From the NCBI GenBank assembly GCA_949357655.1, contig CASHTG010000012.1:4092001-4156000 (forward strand): a DNA stretch of 64,000 bases. The letters run 5' to 3'. The notes below the pieces were generated by a model. The model saw only the letters and a list, made by a program, of their open reading frames with translations. It searched no databases and had not been told where the DNA came from. The stretch is from Parascedosporium putredinis (taxonomy: Eukaryota; Ascomycota; Sordariomycetes; Microascales; Microascaceae). Below are positions 38,001 through 50,792 of the stretch, piece after piece. Position numbers and translations under genes: made by a program. Position 1 is the first letter of the stretch, and each line of letters begins with the position of its first letter.

Positions 38001-41000
38001 ACTTCTCTACGTTGCTTTTCTTCAACCCTGTACATGTATTATACGAGCGCCGTTGGCTCGTTTCCTGCGAAGGAACCGTTCGTCGAAGGGAGAGAGGGGA
38101 ACTGCCTTCGTAATAGCCCGACCCCGATCATTCCAAGGTAAAATCAGCCTTGGTCGGCAGGCGATGCGCGCGGAGAGGCATTTTCCAAGGCTAAAAGATT
38201 CCATTGATTCTCTCACCTCTTCCGAGACCCAAGCTGTACCTGACCAGGTAGAAAATACGGCAGGAAGCGCACAATGTAGCATAAATAGTGAGCTTCACGA
38301 TATGATACGCCTTGTGGTCTGGTCTGGTCTAGTCCGGCCCGGCCCGGCCTGATGACTGTTGACATGTAGCACTCGTTTGTCGAGCGGAGGGTCAAGCCAA
38401 AACCATCCACCATTTATTGATACTTGGCGCGTGACCCGCGATGGCGAGCTATGAAGCCAGACGATCGTCCAGCTCTGGTAATAGACTGGTATGATGATGG
38501 GGCCAGAGGCTTTGATGGGTGCGTGCGGAGCATCAGGCTGCAACTGCATGTGGGACAAGTATATTCGTACATGGCGACCATGGGCAGGGGAGGGGTGGGC
38601 AAGCCCGCGATTCCACGATTTCACACATCACCCCTGGCAAGGGTTCCAAGTCAGCCTGGGATCCTTCTGTTTATTGGTCTGTTGCTCTCCGATGAGACGT
38701 TTTCAAGAATGAAGGCGGCGAGTGGGCTGCCGAATCGTCACCTCCCTCATCAGAGCAAAGAGGGCGATATATCAGTGAGAGGTCCAAATATTTTCCATGC
38801 CACGCTACGAATGCCTGGTACTTAGAAACAAGGCGAGCCCCTCTCGCGGTTGAAGGTTACACGGTCTCTTTGTTTCGTGCACGTAATATAACTCAATTTC
38901 GTATCTAGAGAGACGCAGTCCTGCCAAGATCGTTGAATACACATCTATGGATTCATCAATGATAGCTACACTGGGTCTTCGTGGAAGACCCAAAGCGGCC
39001 TTTCCCCGCCCCATTGAAACGAGGCTGTCTGGTGAGGTCACTCCCAGGCGGCCCTAGGCGATCCCAGGCGAGATCAGAGAGACACATGGCGAGACATCGG
39101 CCGCGTTAAAGTTGACAGAGAAATTGATTATTTGGCACATGGCAAGGCAGGGACTTGCCTAAAACTGAGACCTAATGAACGGCCCCATTCAAGACCGCAT
39201 GATGAATCATTGTGTCGGCATGGGCCAAGAGAAGAAACGGCACATTGGGTTCGCTCAACCGAGCCGCTCTCAAATACTAGCACTTTCCATGCCAGCTTCG
39301 ACAATGTGCGATCCCCACCAGATCCGTGATGGCTTGCTGTACACTGGATACATTCAATGGATCGGTGGATGTAGGCAACGAAGGCCTTACAAACGGCTGT
39401 TTTCCTTCTTTAAAATCAACCTAACAGATGTTTCGAAAGAGAAGGGGCGGTAATATGGGGATACTTGATGTCCCCAGCACGTATGTGCTACTAGATTAGC
39501 AGCCATTTTCTCGTGGCTCCATGAGCCTTCTCCATAGCGCGAGAGAGGCACGACACACAAGCAGGGTTAATTCCGCCCGTCAACATATTCGGCACAAAGA
39601 CTAGGAAGACATTTATTAGAGCCCAAGGCACATACATGTCCCGTTAGTGAGCATATCCGTTGCAACGGATCAGCTAGTAAAACGACAAGCACCTATAGGC
39701 CGACCTGTGCTCGACGGCTGCTTCATCTCGGCTCTCCCTACAAACTCGGTTACTGAATAGAAAATCCCATGACGAGCTCGTCAACCTATACGGCGGCCCA
39801 ATGATGTTGAAATGAACACTGATATCAAACCCGAGGCTCTGGTATGCTAAGCTAGCCCAGATAAAGACAAGGGTATGTGATAGTGCCCTCTAACTCAGAG
39901 ACGGGCGAGTCCTACGCTCATCCTTTGTTCCTTCAACGTCATTTGCGCACCAAATGCGGCACCTGTTCTACCCGTGGGGGCCTTGGGCGCCACCTAAAAA
40001 TACCTGACAGTTTGGGTTCAAAGTGTCGGCTTTAAAAAGGACTGTAACTAGGGAAGTGCGTTGTAACAATCGAAAGGCTGTATAGCTGGTCGAGAATGGT
40101 CTGAATCATTGTCGAGATGGCCTCCCGGGATGGTCATGGGAAGACAGTGTCTTTGAATACACCAAAGTTGATCGTGGTGAGTCAATTGATTCGATAGCGT
40201 GGCTGCTATATATCATAATTTCTGTTCAAAGGTCGTTTGAAGGTAGGATCGATGAAATATGTCCTTGTACGCCGCGCATTTGCCCTGGCCTTGATGAACG
40301 AGCACCATGGCAGCCAGCAAGCGTTGGTCCCTCTGAACAGGCCCGGGTAGGCTTAGCTTGATAATCGTTATGGGATGAGAGAAAACAAAACGGTTTGACA
40401 TGTGAAAGACCTTCGCTTTAAAGTTGTTTAGCCGCGAGCGGCCCGTGATGCAAGCCGTAACTATTCCCGGTCCGGATCGGGGACGGGGAGGAGGTATTGA
40501 TCCATGATCCACCGGCTGAGTGCAGCCCCGCGCTAACAGCAAAGATGGATCGGGGCTCTGTCCGTCTCTCCAGCGTTCTTTCCACTCCACGTACTCCATT
40601 GCTTTTCGTTTAGGAGAGCGCAATAAACATTCTAATTGAACGTAGGTAAGAGAGTTGGTTAGAGATAGAATCGACTGGTAATCATGGCTGGGTTGGGTTG
40701 GAAATGGGCCCGATGTATACATCCATGGATTATATAGACTTCAAATGTTCAATATGCATCTTCGTCGCAGAATATATCTCGCTTAATACTTCGCTTCCAG
40801 CTCGTTGACCCCTTCCATATGGCACTGCATCACGCTGTACGCCACATATAGAGCGCAAAGGATGACACCGGCTAGGTTGTCGAGTCTACTCCTGATGTCG
40901 ATTGAACCTCTCGCGGAGAGGGCACCCACACGATTTACATAAGGTCTCTAGGTTATAATGGGTACATATGTATATATATATGGATTCTTCAAGTGAATCG

Positions 41001-42185
41001 ATCAAGGACCCGCCCCAGTGTAGAACGAACATAGATCGATTATATACAAAAGGAGAAGGCTGGTAGCCTGCGTCCAAGTGGGTTCCGCGCTTAAGGCTGT
41101 CTTGACGACATCATGTGTGCTTGTTGCGAGGCGTTTTGGAATGCCTCCGCCCTTTCTTTACTGAAATCTCGGTTTAATAGTGTGAAGATGGTCAGTGGTA
41201 TGAATTTAAAGACAAATGGAACACCGGGAGTAAGGCGCCGGCTACTGTTTGTTTTCTGGCGGATAGGAGCAGATCAACCTTCGAGAGATTGTTTCAAGCC
41301 CTGCCGGTCGTCGCACAGCAGATGGCTACATGTACCTGAAAGACCGTCCTTACGCGAATACATTTGAAATTGATCACTGCTTCGATCGCAAGTTAACTGG
41401 AGCTGATGGGAACGACGCCTCGAGAATACATGGCATACATGTATACTTTAATACCCGAGTGGCCAAACGGGCCTCGGAAGTTCAACACAATTGAGCAGGT
41501 AAATATCTCTTGATTTTAATCGGCGGTTCAACATCAAAGGGACACAGACTGATACATGTAGGCTGCGATGTCGTGCGCTTTGCTGAGAGAAAGGGCAGTG
41601 GTACGCTGTCTGCAGCATCAATTGATCTATGGATCCATTCCATTTATTACATCCATATACAGCCGTGTAAAGCGACAGGAATGTCATCTCGCCGAAATCA
41701 ATACTATCTGCATATGGGCCCATGGATAGCGCGTCATCCCTTCTTACTTTCTAGACGAAACTAAATCGTGTATTTAGCTGCGCAATATCCGTCCTCATAG
41801 GTGCAGGCACTTCTTGGTCCAATGATGCTTTCTTCCCGCTTCCACTTCCCCTTCCATGGAGCGCGGCGCTACTCCATTCAAGCTTCATTCACCAAAACTT
41901 AACCGTGGAGGATATGGCGCGACGCTGTACCTTTGGATGTAAACAAAGACTCGAAAAATATAGAAAGCAGTACATGGTGAGATGATATTTGGCTGGAGAG
42001 TATGGTGGTACCATAGGCTAGCACTGTTTCACGAAGACGCAAGGGAAAACACTTAGAAGACTTGTCGAGACACTACTTGTGGATATTCAAGGATAGAAAC
42101 GGCCGAATAATGCTAAAAATAAAAGCAGAAAAAACTCCGGCTAACGGTATAACATATATTGCACGTCCTCCACAGACGGCGAGGC
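32050..42185. other. About 10 kb without a recognisable gene
   Basis: This lies upstream of the SWI1-like start and beyond the 3' end of Utp6. Open frames are short, overlap each other on both strands and match no family I know. The largest are 35815-36477 (-) and 36835-37470 (+). Pyrimidine-rich stretches (35870-35960, 36245-36390, and a CATTCCCT triple repeat near 36473-36500) look like promoter or leader sequence. From about 39500 the DNA is AT-richer, with TATATA around 40970. I see no LTR, terminal inverted repeats or transposase. Confidence 0.55.
38316..38350 (+). repeat. Short tandem GGTCT x3 followed by GGCCC repeats
   Basis: Three GGTCT units are followed by AGTCC and then two and a half GGCCC units. 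The array lies in the large gene-poor region. Function is unknown. Confidence 0.8.
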
Positions 42186-43516
42186 TTATTTCGAGACTAC
42201 CAGCTTCATGTGCTCGAGAACCTTGGCGATTCCCGGCTCCAGATCCTCCACCTCCAACACCGCATCCACCCATCCGACGAGCTTCGCCTGCAGGGCATGC
42301 TTGTCGTTCGTCGCATCCACGCTCTCCGGTAGCCGAGCGAAAACCGTGCGCAGGCCGCGGGGAAGTCAACCGTGTAGGGGGACACGCCGGCGACCGGTTC
42401 CCGAATGTAGCAATATATCGTCTCGGGCGCGGCGGGATAGGCGTCCCGCATGGCGTCCAGCGTATTCTGTAGAATCTTGGGGCCGGCGACGACGGTGGTG
42501 ACGAAGGTGGAAAACATGTCGAAGAAGGATTCCGCGACCGCGGGCGAGAAGAAGGCCTGCTTGCGACTGACATCGAAGATGGCTATCGGGATCGCACCAT
42601 TGAGGGCGGGGTTGTTGAGCGTCTCCTTTGTTTCTGCGGTAAAGACCTTCTTGGGCTTGGAGACAAGGGCGTCTGGGTCACGGGCAATCCTGCCGTCCTC
42701 GTCGATGTCCTCCTCCTCCTCGCTGTCACTGTGGCCAAGGCGGAGCTCATCCTCCTCGTCGACCTGGCTTTCCTTGATGACATCCTGGGACTTCTTGCCC
42801 GTCTTCTTCTTCTTCTCGTCCATCTTTTGCAACCACTCCATTTCGCATCTGGCGTACTCAATCCACACCGCGCTGTCGTCGGCGCAGAACTTGCACCCCC
42901 GCATGAATAGGCTGCGGGCCGTCGCCATATCCCCGTGGCCGGCGGACCTCCTCGCGGCGAGGACCCATAGAGCAGTATCGGAGGGCATGAGCCTGAGCAT
43001 CTGAGTCATGACCTTCCTCCACCGCTTGGACGCCTTCACCTTGGCCATGTAGTCGAGGTACTCGATCCATAGCGGGCGGGCGAAGCGGTGTCTTTCCACA
43101 CCACGCTCGTAGATTTGGAGAATTCGGGACTGACTGGCGTGGGCAGAGTTGAGATAGCCACGGAGCTTGAGCCGAATGCACCGTTTTAGGCGGAGGGCGT
43201 CTAGCGATTGCTCCCACTTGGCGTACTGGGAGAAGTCGGTGGGCTGGCAGCCATGGGCGAGGATACGGTATTCGAAATCGCTTCGCTTCTGCACTATGGT
43301 ACGTATTTCTTCCTGAGAACAGGAACCAGACAAGTCAGCTACTGCACTGCAAACGACAGGCAACCATTGAAAGTCATGGAAAGTTATGGATAGTCTTGCC
43401 GCGGGGGAGGTGGGGTGTAGACATACCTTGGAGAAGACTTCCTTTTCCTCCCACTCCCGGAGCTGAGGCACGCTCCGCTCGAGGAAGAAGCGGGCCTTTT
43501 CCGCGACGTTTGACAT
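42186..43516 (-). CDS. UTP6: Utp6, U3 snoRNP / SSU processome protein
   Basis: Two exons (43427-43516 and 42186-43312; GTATGT...CTCAG) encode about 405 residues. The N-terminus (SNVAEKARFFLERSVPQL, then SKEEIRTIVQKRSDFEYRI) is the conserved Utp6 start. It continues with HAT half-TPR repeats such as YERGVERHRFARPLWIEYLDY, broken here after YLDY, and KRWRKVMTQMLRLMPSDTALW. An acidic insert (SDSEEEEDIDEDG) sits mid-protein. Utp6 belongs to the t-UTP/UTP-B group that assembles on pre-rRNA in the nucleolus for 18S processing. The frame changes at GGGG 42359-42362; one lost base restores the C-terminal LRTVFARLPESVDATND... reading and a whole number of codons. It is divergent from CWH43. Confidence 0.9.
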
Positions 43517-45001
43517 TTCTGCGGGGACCACCGATTGGTAGGGCGCTAATATCGAGTTGAGGTGAGTCGTGCGCGTGTTATGTGGGAAAGATTGTGTGTC
43601 GCGATCGCGATCGTGGCTTTCACCAGTAGTCGTCTTTTTTCTTCTTTTTTGTGAGGGTCTCAAAAATATTTTTTTTGTTCCCCTTCCTCTTTGGTCTGAG
43701 ATCGGATTGATGTGGGGAAATTTCTTTATCGGATAAGACCTGAGAGCTTGGGTCTAGTCCAGTCCTGCAAAATTTTTGGTTGTCTGAACCACACTCTCAT
43801 CATCCGCCAACTTGGGTGGATCAGGTTCGGCAGGGGTAGCGAAAGGTGGTGGAGGTGGGTGGTCGAGCCAGGGCCAGCCAGGGCCGGCCAGGCCAGCATC
43901 TTGTGGCTTGTACAGTGCGGTTGTGGTGTGGAGAAGGTTACCTCTTCCCCCGACGGAATGACATAATTACCCCGACCCAGCAAGCATTCGCTGGCAAGCC
44001 TGGCCGAGGACCGTGCTTCGTACTGTACAGCGAACTCTTGCAGTGCTCGTGCTTCTTGACGGAGAGTGCTGAGTGGAGCTTGGTCGAGCTAGTCCGTAGT
44101 TCGGCCCCACTGGAAGGTTTGTAATGGACATCAGTGGACGATTATGGATCAGAAGCTGTTTTTCGATCTCGGTCTCCTCCCCAAGTGCTCTCTTGCCTTT
44201 GTAGAGAGAACTCTCCAACCCTCTGCGCAAATGCTCTAAGCCTAATTTTGACAGGTGAACGGGCCTGGTTGGAGCTGACCTGGCCCGGTCTGGCCAATCC
44301 GTTGCCAAACAACCCCTGTGGTGCCTGGGTTTTTGTTTGCCAAGCCGAGCTCCGTCATCCGTCATACAACGCACGAGGCTTGCTTGGGGGAACAAAGCAA
44401 AGCTATAATATGGCATCTTCTGCTCCTCCCCTCATCATCCACCCCCTGTCCCTTTGGGCATTTCACTGACAAATGGGCAACTGCACCGTGGCAGTAGTCG
44501 TGGAGCACCAAGCTTTTTGGTGTCTTATGGTCTGAGTTTTGGACTGGATCCCTCATTAATAACGTTCTTTCCGACCGGGGATGGACGGAGACTTGGGAAG
44601 GCCGCCGCCTGCGGTGCGGAGCGAAATGTCTTAAGACGCGCTGGGTGTGGATGCATGTACATTATTTTTCCCCCATCATCCGAGGAATCCGGATCTGGGC
44701 GTCTGGGCAGTAAATTACTCTGGAACACAACCTCTCTCGTTCCCCTCGATCTTCTTCCTCTTTTGTTTCTCTTGGCTTTCTTCTCCTCCTTTTCCCATTT
44801 TTCTCCTCTGCATCTGTTGCACCGATTCCCTCTTTTTCCAATGGGTGCGGGCTGGTGATAAATCCACCCATTGCTCTTTCCCACCTTGTGCGGTTCCTCT
44901 TTTTTTTTTTTCTTTGAATTTCGGCATCCCCCTCCTTCCCCCGTTGCCAGCCCGCCCGTCGCTGAGTAGTCAGACGTCTCGCCATCACGACCTTCCCCAC
45001 A
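43517..45001. promoter_or_regulatory. Divergent UTP6/CWH43 upstream region
   Basis: The divergent starts are 1.5 kb apart. A strong T/C tract at 44730-44835 lies 170-270 nt before the CWH43 start and is probably part of its promoter or leader. GGCCAG-type short repeats occur at 43860-43900. No gene is recognisable. Confidence 0.5.
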
Positions 45002-48000
45002 ATGGCGGGCTACAAGGACAAAGACGGCGGCGTGGTGCTGTCCTTCAACGGCAGCTGGGTTGCCTGGTCCCACACAGCCGTCGCTTACAGTAAGTCGAAA
45101 TAACTTGTTGCCGGATTTGTTTTCTCCTTGTATTTGGAGCTAGCGATCGTTGCGCGGAGCCTTCGGGAGCAAGCTTCTTGGGAAGCTCTCGGGAGCTTGC
45201 GAGTTGACAGCTTGCGCCTGATCCGCGGTCGTTTCCCTGGGTCCGTGTTGATGCTGCCACCGACGCGGTTTACCATTACGGCACCACCGGGAAGATGCGC
45301 AACCCCCGCGAATCGAGAACAGCCCCCAAAAATGGGTTTGGGGGAGCTCTTAGCTTGGACCTGCTCTGCCTTCTGGGTGAGATCTGCTTTGCTGACGATG
45401 ATCTCCGCTCCGCACCGCTTTAGCCGCCTTCCTCTCCGCCCTCGTCATCGGGTCGATGCTTCATTACCACAAAATTGTGAAGAACGAGTGGTTTGGATAT
45501 CCCGACGAGTGGTTCCCCTCCGTGTCTGCGACGATTGGTGATCGATACCCCGAACGATCGCTCTTCCAGCTCTTCATCGCCATCACTTCAGGTACGGTTG
45601 CGCTTCCCTTTTCTTTCTTACCCTTTTGCCCTCCCCCTTGGCGGAACCACCCGGCTGCGTGATAATTTGCGGAGCGTTCTTGGCAAACAGGCTGTGAGCG
45701 CCTTGGGCATTGCTAACCAAGGGCTTGGCTCGTGCCTCTCGGCGCAACAACAGGTCCACGATTCGCACTTGTCGGACTATGGTATATCCTCACGCGCAAA
45801 CCCGGCCATGCCCTGCCCAAATTTGTTGGCGCGATGGGCCTCTTTAGGACGTTTACCTGCGGTGGCTGGACGTACATCACCTCGACCGACGACCACGATT
45901 GGCACGACATCTTCATGATTGCTTACCTCGTGGCTACTTTGCCGTGGACACTGGGTTGCATCGCGCTGAGCCCGCCTAACCCGAAGGCGATCAAGTACCG
46001 AAAGTACATTGCTTCGGCCTTTTTCGGCACCCTGGTCCCCATGGTGTACTTTTTCCTCCAGCACAAGATTCACCGCGTCCCAGGAGGTATGAAACCCTGA
46101 TCCTTTGTCGCTGGGATAATTTTAGCAGCGATGCCATGCGACAAAGCTCCCTACGAGCGGAGTCGAATGGACACATTCCTTCCGTACTAACACGACTTTG
46201 TTAATTTTTTTCTAGCTTACACCGTCTACGCCTTTTTCGAATGGTCCTTGATCCTCTTCGACGTTGCCTTCGATGCAGTCACCGCTCTCGATTTCTCGAC
46301 ATTTGAGGTAGTGGTGAAGGACGTCAAGGGCGCCACTTCGGGGTACGTGCAATGGCTTCCGAAATGAGAGAGACGTGTACTCTACTGCCACATCTCTGTC
46401 CTGTCTTTTTTTCCTTTTCTTTTTTTCTCTTTCTTTTAGTTCCTTTGTGGACCACACCAAAATCACCAAATATATGGGGCGTATTGGTTGGCTGGCCTGT
46501 CTTTTATTAAGGCGTTGGCGCAGCTTTTAACCATTGGCGTTTTTTTCTTCTCTTTCTTTTCTTTTTCCGAGCGTCACGTATGATGTCAACATGGACAAAC
46601 CCGATTCTAAGACATTTCTTTTTGCGCTTGCAGATATGCGAACGGCTCGTCGCTGCCCTCAGCCGTGATTGAAAAGGAGTATGACGACCCCTCGCCCCAT
46701 CAAAAACCCGACCATGTGTAAATCCGGGCGAAGCGAAAGTGCGTTACGAATGCTGATGGGATGTACTTGTATAGGAAGGAGTTGCCATTAGGCAATGTCC
46801 TATCGCTTCGATTTACTTGGGCGGAAGCCTTTGATACCGCCGCCGAAGTCTACCATGGGGTATGTGCAGGAAGCAATTGCCCTTCACGCCTTTTTACCTC
46901 GTTGCCGAAGCTAATGGAAATTTATTGGTAGTATGTCTTCTGGTCCATTGTGACGAGCCTGGGCGTTACTGTTTGGTGTAAGTCGTGCCCTCGAGCTTTT
47001 TCCCCTCTTCTAGCAGCGCATCGAGTTAGCTTAGAAGTTGTGCGCTAACGCTGGGGTAGACTTCCCGCTCTGGCACATGGGCATTTCCGGCTACGAAGCC
47101 TTGATCATGACGACGACGGCCCCGCTCCTTCTCGCGATCAAGCCCCTCCGACCGGCGTTGCTCCACAACCAGCGGGCCTTGCACCTGGCATCGCTCGCCG
47201 GTATTGCCGCCTATCTCGTCGAAACCCCCGAGATCCGCCTCTTCACCGTCGGTTTCGGAGTATCCATGTCGTGCCTCTCGTGGGCGACAACCCTGTACGC
47301 CGAATCGATCCATGAGGGAAGGCTCGAGTCCAAGATTCTGGGCCTGATTGTGGGCCTGATCCTCTCGTCCACGATGAAATTTGCTTGGTGGACCAACAAC
47401 CCCATCTGGCCCATCATGCACGCGGCCAACGGCGGGTGGAACGGAACCGGCCTCGTTCTCGGAATTTTGGCGGCGCTGAGATTTACGCGCAAGGCGCCAT
47501 TGACTTCGGGAGAGGCTCCGGTTTCAGCCAAGGGGGTTCCGCTTGGCTCGCGGCGTGTGGATTCGGCGGCTTGTTCTTCGGGCTTCACTCGCTTCTCTCC
47601 GATACTAGCACCATGATTTTGTGGGTGTGGGAGGGCTACCCGATCCGTGGACCTTATTCCGCCACTCACGGTTGGTGCACGGTGGCTGCGATGAGTGCCG
47701 GTCTCCTCGTTGGCCTGTACAGGCCTGGACTTGTGACCAGCTGGACTGCGTACGCTGCGGGCTGCGCTGGCGCGGCTATCTTGACGCTCTACCCCAACTG
47801 GCTCGGCTACTATGGCGCTCTCACGACCGCCACGTACCTTACTTCTGTCTGCATCCCCTTTGTTACCAACGCGGCGCGGCAGAACCCGGTGGTCACCTTT
47901 GGTGTCGGTTTTCTCATCTACAACTTTGTGGTGCTCTTCCACGTGTGGGTTGTCGCCTACGCCTTTGTGCCTGGCGGTCCCCTCGTCCGTGAGCGGACGG

Positions 48001-49055
48001 ATTGGGTCATGCTGACCTTGATGGGCCTGATCGGGTGCGGCGTATACGACATTAACGAGCAGCAGGGCTCCAGCAGGCGACCTGCGAGGAGGCAGTCGTC
48101 CTCTCAGTACAAGAAGTACCACGCGGCGGCGGCGGGGCTGGTCAACATTCTTTTCTTGTGCGCGACGGTCAGACGCGTGCCATCGAACGACTACACGCCC
48201 TACCACCCCGAAGAGCGCCTCATCACCGCGGGTATCTGGACCATCCACTTTTCGCTCGACAACGACATGTGGTCGTCCGAGTACCGCATGCGCGACCTCA
48301 TCAAGGAGCTGGAGGTGGACGTCGTGGGCCTGCTGGAGTCGGATCTCCAGCGCATCATCATGGGCAACCGCGACACGACCCAGTTCCTGGCCGAGGATCT
48401 GGGTATGTACGTCGACTACGGCCCGGGTCCTAACAAGCACACGTGGGGCGCGGCGCTTCTCAGCAAGTTCCCTATCCTCAACTCGACGCACCACCTCCTC
48501 CCCAGCCCAGTTGGCGAGCTGGCGCCCGCGATTCACGCGACGCTAGACGTGTACGGACGATTGGTGGACGTTTTTGTTTTCCACTCCGGACAGGAGGAGG
48601 ATGTGGAGGACAGGAGGCTACAGAGCGAATACATGTCGAAGCTGATGGGGTCCACCGACCGCCCGGCGTTCCTCCTATCTTACCTGGTGACGAAACCGCT
48701 CAAGGGCAACTACAACAAGTACGTTTCGGCCGAGTCTGGCATGCACGACGTGGACCCGACGGACTGGGACCGATGGTGCGAGTACATCCTATTCAAGGGC
48801 CTACAAAGAGTAGGATACGCACGCGTGAGCCGCAGCACGATCACGGACACGGAACTGCAGCTGGCCAAGTTCGTGGTGCCGGAAACAAAGCAGGCGAGCG
48901 ACGAGCTAGAGGCGCTCGACATCAAGACGAGGAACCAGAGAGTGGCGGAAGAAGAGGTGCCCAAGGGCTGGAGGTTCCCGTCCATGTTCCGGGGCGATGG
49001 TGTGAGGGGTCACCAGTACCACGTCTTTAAGGAGCCGAGATATTTCAAGCCATAA
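45002..49055 (+). CDS. CWH43: Cwh43, GPI-anchor lipid remodelling protein
   Basis: Eight exons (45002-45089, 45424-45591, 45754-46086, 46216-46342, 46634-46717, 46775-46859, 46932-46977, 47060-49055) encode about 975 residues, normal for fungal Cwh43. The N-terminal part is a Frag1/DRAM-like multi-pass membrane domain (WVAWSHTAVAYTAFLSALV, WYILTRKPGHALPKF). A second block of membrane segments covers residues 310-640. The C-terminal domain (about 700-900) belongs to the endonuclease/exonuclease/phosphatase fold (GIWTIHFSLDND, DVVGLLESD, TWGAALLSKFP). In yeast Cwh43 puts ceramide into GPI anchors in the ER and affects wall integrity. Exon phases agree across all seven junctions with one lost G at GGGGG 47532-47536. 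Confidence 0.95.
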
Positions 49056-50792
49056 CTTGCCGAAGCGGCGGGAGAAGGCATTTCGAGCTGATTTGTGAAG
49101 ACGAAGAAAAAAGACGGAGCTTAACAGAAAGGAAGATGGGAAGGTGGATATCGATCTGAGGCCTACCACCTTGCCCTCTTTCTTGCTCCATGTTGCTCTT
49201 TTTACTAAATTTTGTCTCTATATCGAGATACTGAATGCATATTTCAAAGGGGGACGGTGGTGGGATGGTGTAATGGCCGGCGGAGGATACGGGGCGTTCA
49301 TTCGCTTTTTTTCTTTTTGTAACTATAATTATTATTATTCCCAATATTCCCCAGGAGGCGGTTTTTCTCTCATTATCAATGAAGGGGACGAGGCCGGATA
49401 TGGGTTGCCCCTTTATAGAAGGTGAACTCTTTTCTTGACACGCTCGTTTTCGCAATGGATTTATGGATGTTTCCTAACGTGAGTGGCTTGCTCCGCAAGA
49501 CCAGCCCTGTACCAAGGACCTTGGACTGACTTATTCTATGTATTCTGCGTCACGTTGGTTCATGTCGGAAGAAGGGGGCGGGGGAGGTGTGGGTATAGGG
49601 CTACGAGATGTAAGACACGAAGCGGGGATTTCTTTCGAGACTTCTATTATCTGCCCTGGTGGATAGGCGGCCTGGTAACGGAGATATTTTCGACATTGCC
49701 GTGCGGCTCTTCCGGGCAGGGAGGAAGAGTGATAATTCCCGTCGTTGCCGCGGCTGAAGAGGCTATTGCCTCACGGAATAGATACCATTGCGCGTTGTCC
49801 TTTCGGAATCGGCCCTCGCAAAGTGAGTTTTACCCCGCCAAAAAGGACAGAAAAAGATGAACACCTTGTAGGGCAGACATAGAGGGAAGATAGGAGGGGC
49901 CAAGGGGGAAACGATTGCGGGGTGCTGTGCGGCGGAAGAGGGCTAAGCGGAAGGCCCGTGTTCGGCTCAAGGCAAAGGGGCCTTCGCGATGCCGGGGCCG
50001 AAAGAAACCTCAGGGAGACAAAGGTGGATCCCGCCCCGTTTTGGAGGGAATGGGCCAATGGGGAGGGCGCCGTGGTCAGCAGGGAGGTTTATTCGGGGGA
50101 ATTGATGGATGGATTTGAGGCGCATTTTCTGGTTTTGAGCTAGCCAACGCATCAGATCTAGAAGGGCAACTTCACCTTGTCGAGGATTTGTCTCACACGA
50201 GCACAAAAAGACGCCGGAAAAGAATTGAGACTACACTTTCCGTCAGCTCCTTTCAAAGGAAAATTCTTTAGAAACCAAAAAATCCTACTGACGCTTTTGC
50301 AGTGGATCGTGTCGATCGCTAATAGTGACCAAAAAAATAAGAACGCGTTGTTAAAAAGGGCCCTAAGGGCTCACCGAGTGTAGCCGACGCTAAGCCGCCG
50401 TGAAGAAAGTAACAGGATTTCATGACGTCGAACGCTAAAACACGGGGTAACGTGGGAAAAAGTGCACCGAAAGCACCGCAATGCCGTGGGAAGCCGGGTC
50501 CGGTAGGCGTAGAATAGGTGAGGGCTAGAGGACGGAATTGGTGCCCGGGCAGGGCGGAAGTGAAGCGTGATGTGATGGTGAGAGGGATGGCGTAGGACAA
50601 CGGAAAAGTCGAGGAAACGGCGGATGAATAAATACCGGGCGTGCCAATGGGGAGCAGCATGGTTTCTTGAACGCAAACATTTACACGATTCCCGTCTTGA
50701 CTGATCTGTGAATGGCATCTTGAACAAGTCAAGGATCGTATATGATAGGGAACGCTCCAGGGTAGACTTTTGTTTTGGGAATCGAAGCCGAA
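49056..50792. other. Intergenic, no gene seen
   Basis: This 1.7-kb stretch holds the CWH43 3' flank and the P450 promoter. A T-rich plus ATTATTATT tract lies at 49300-49340. Short open frames match nothing I know. Confidence 0.5.

Noticed and set aside
39450..42060. Decayed transposon in the AT-richer spacer
   Set aside because: No terminal repeats, transposase or reverse-transcriptase remnants could be read; AT bias alone is not enough.
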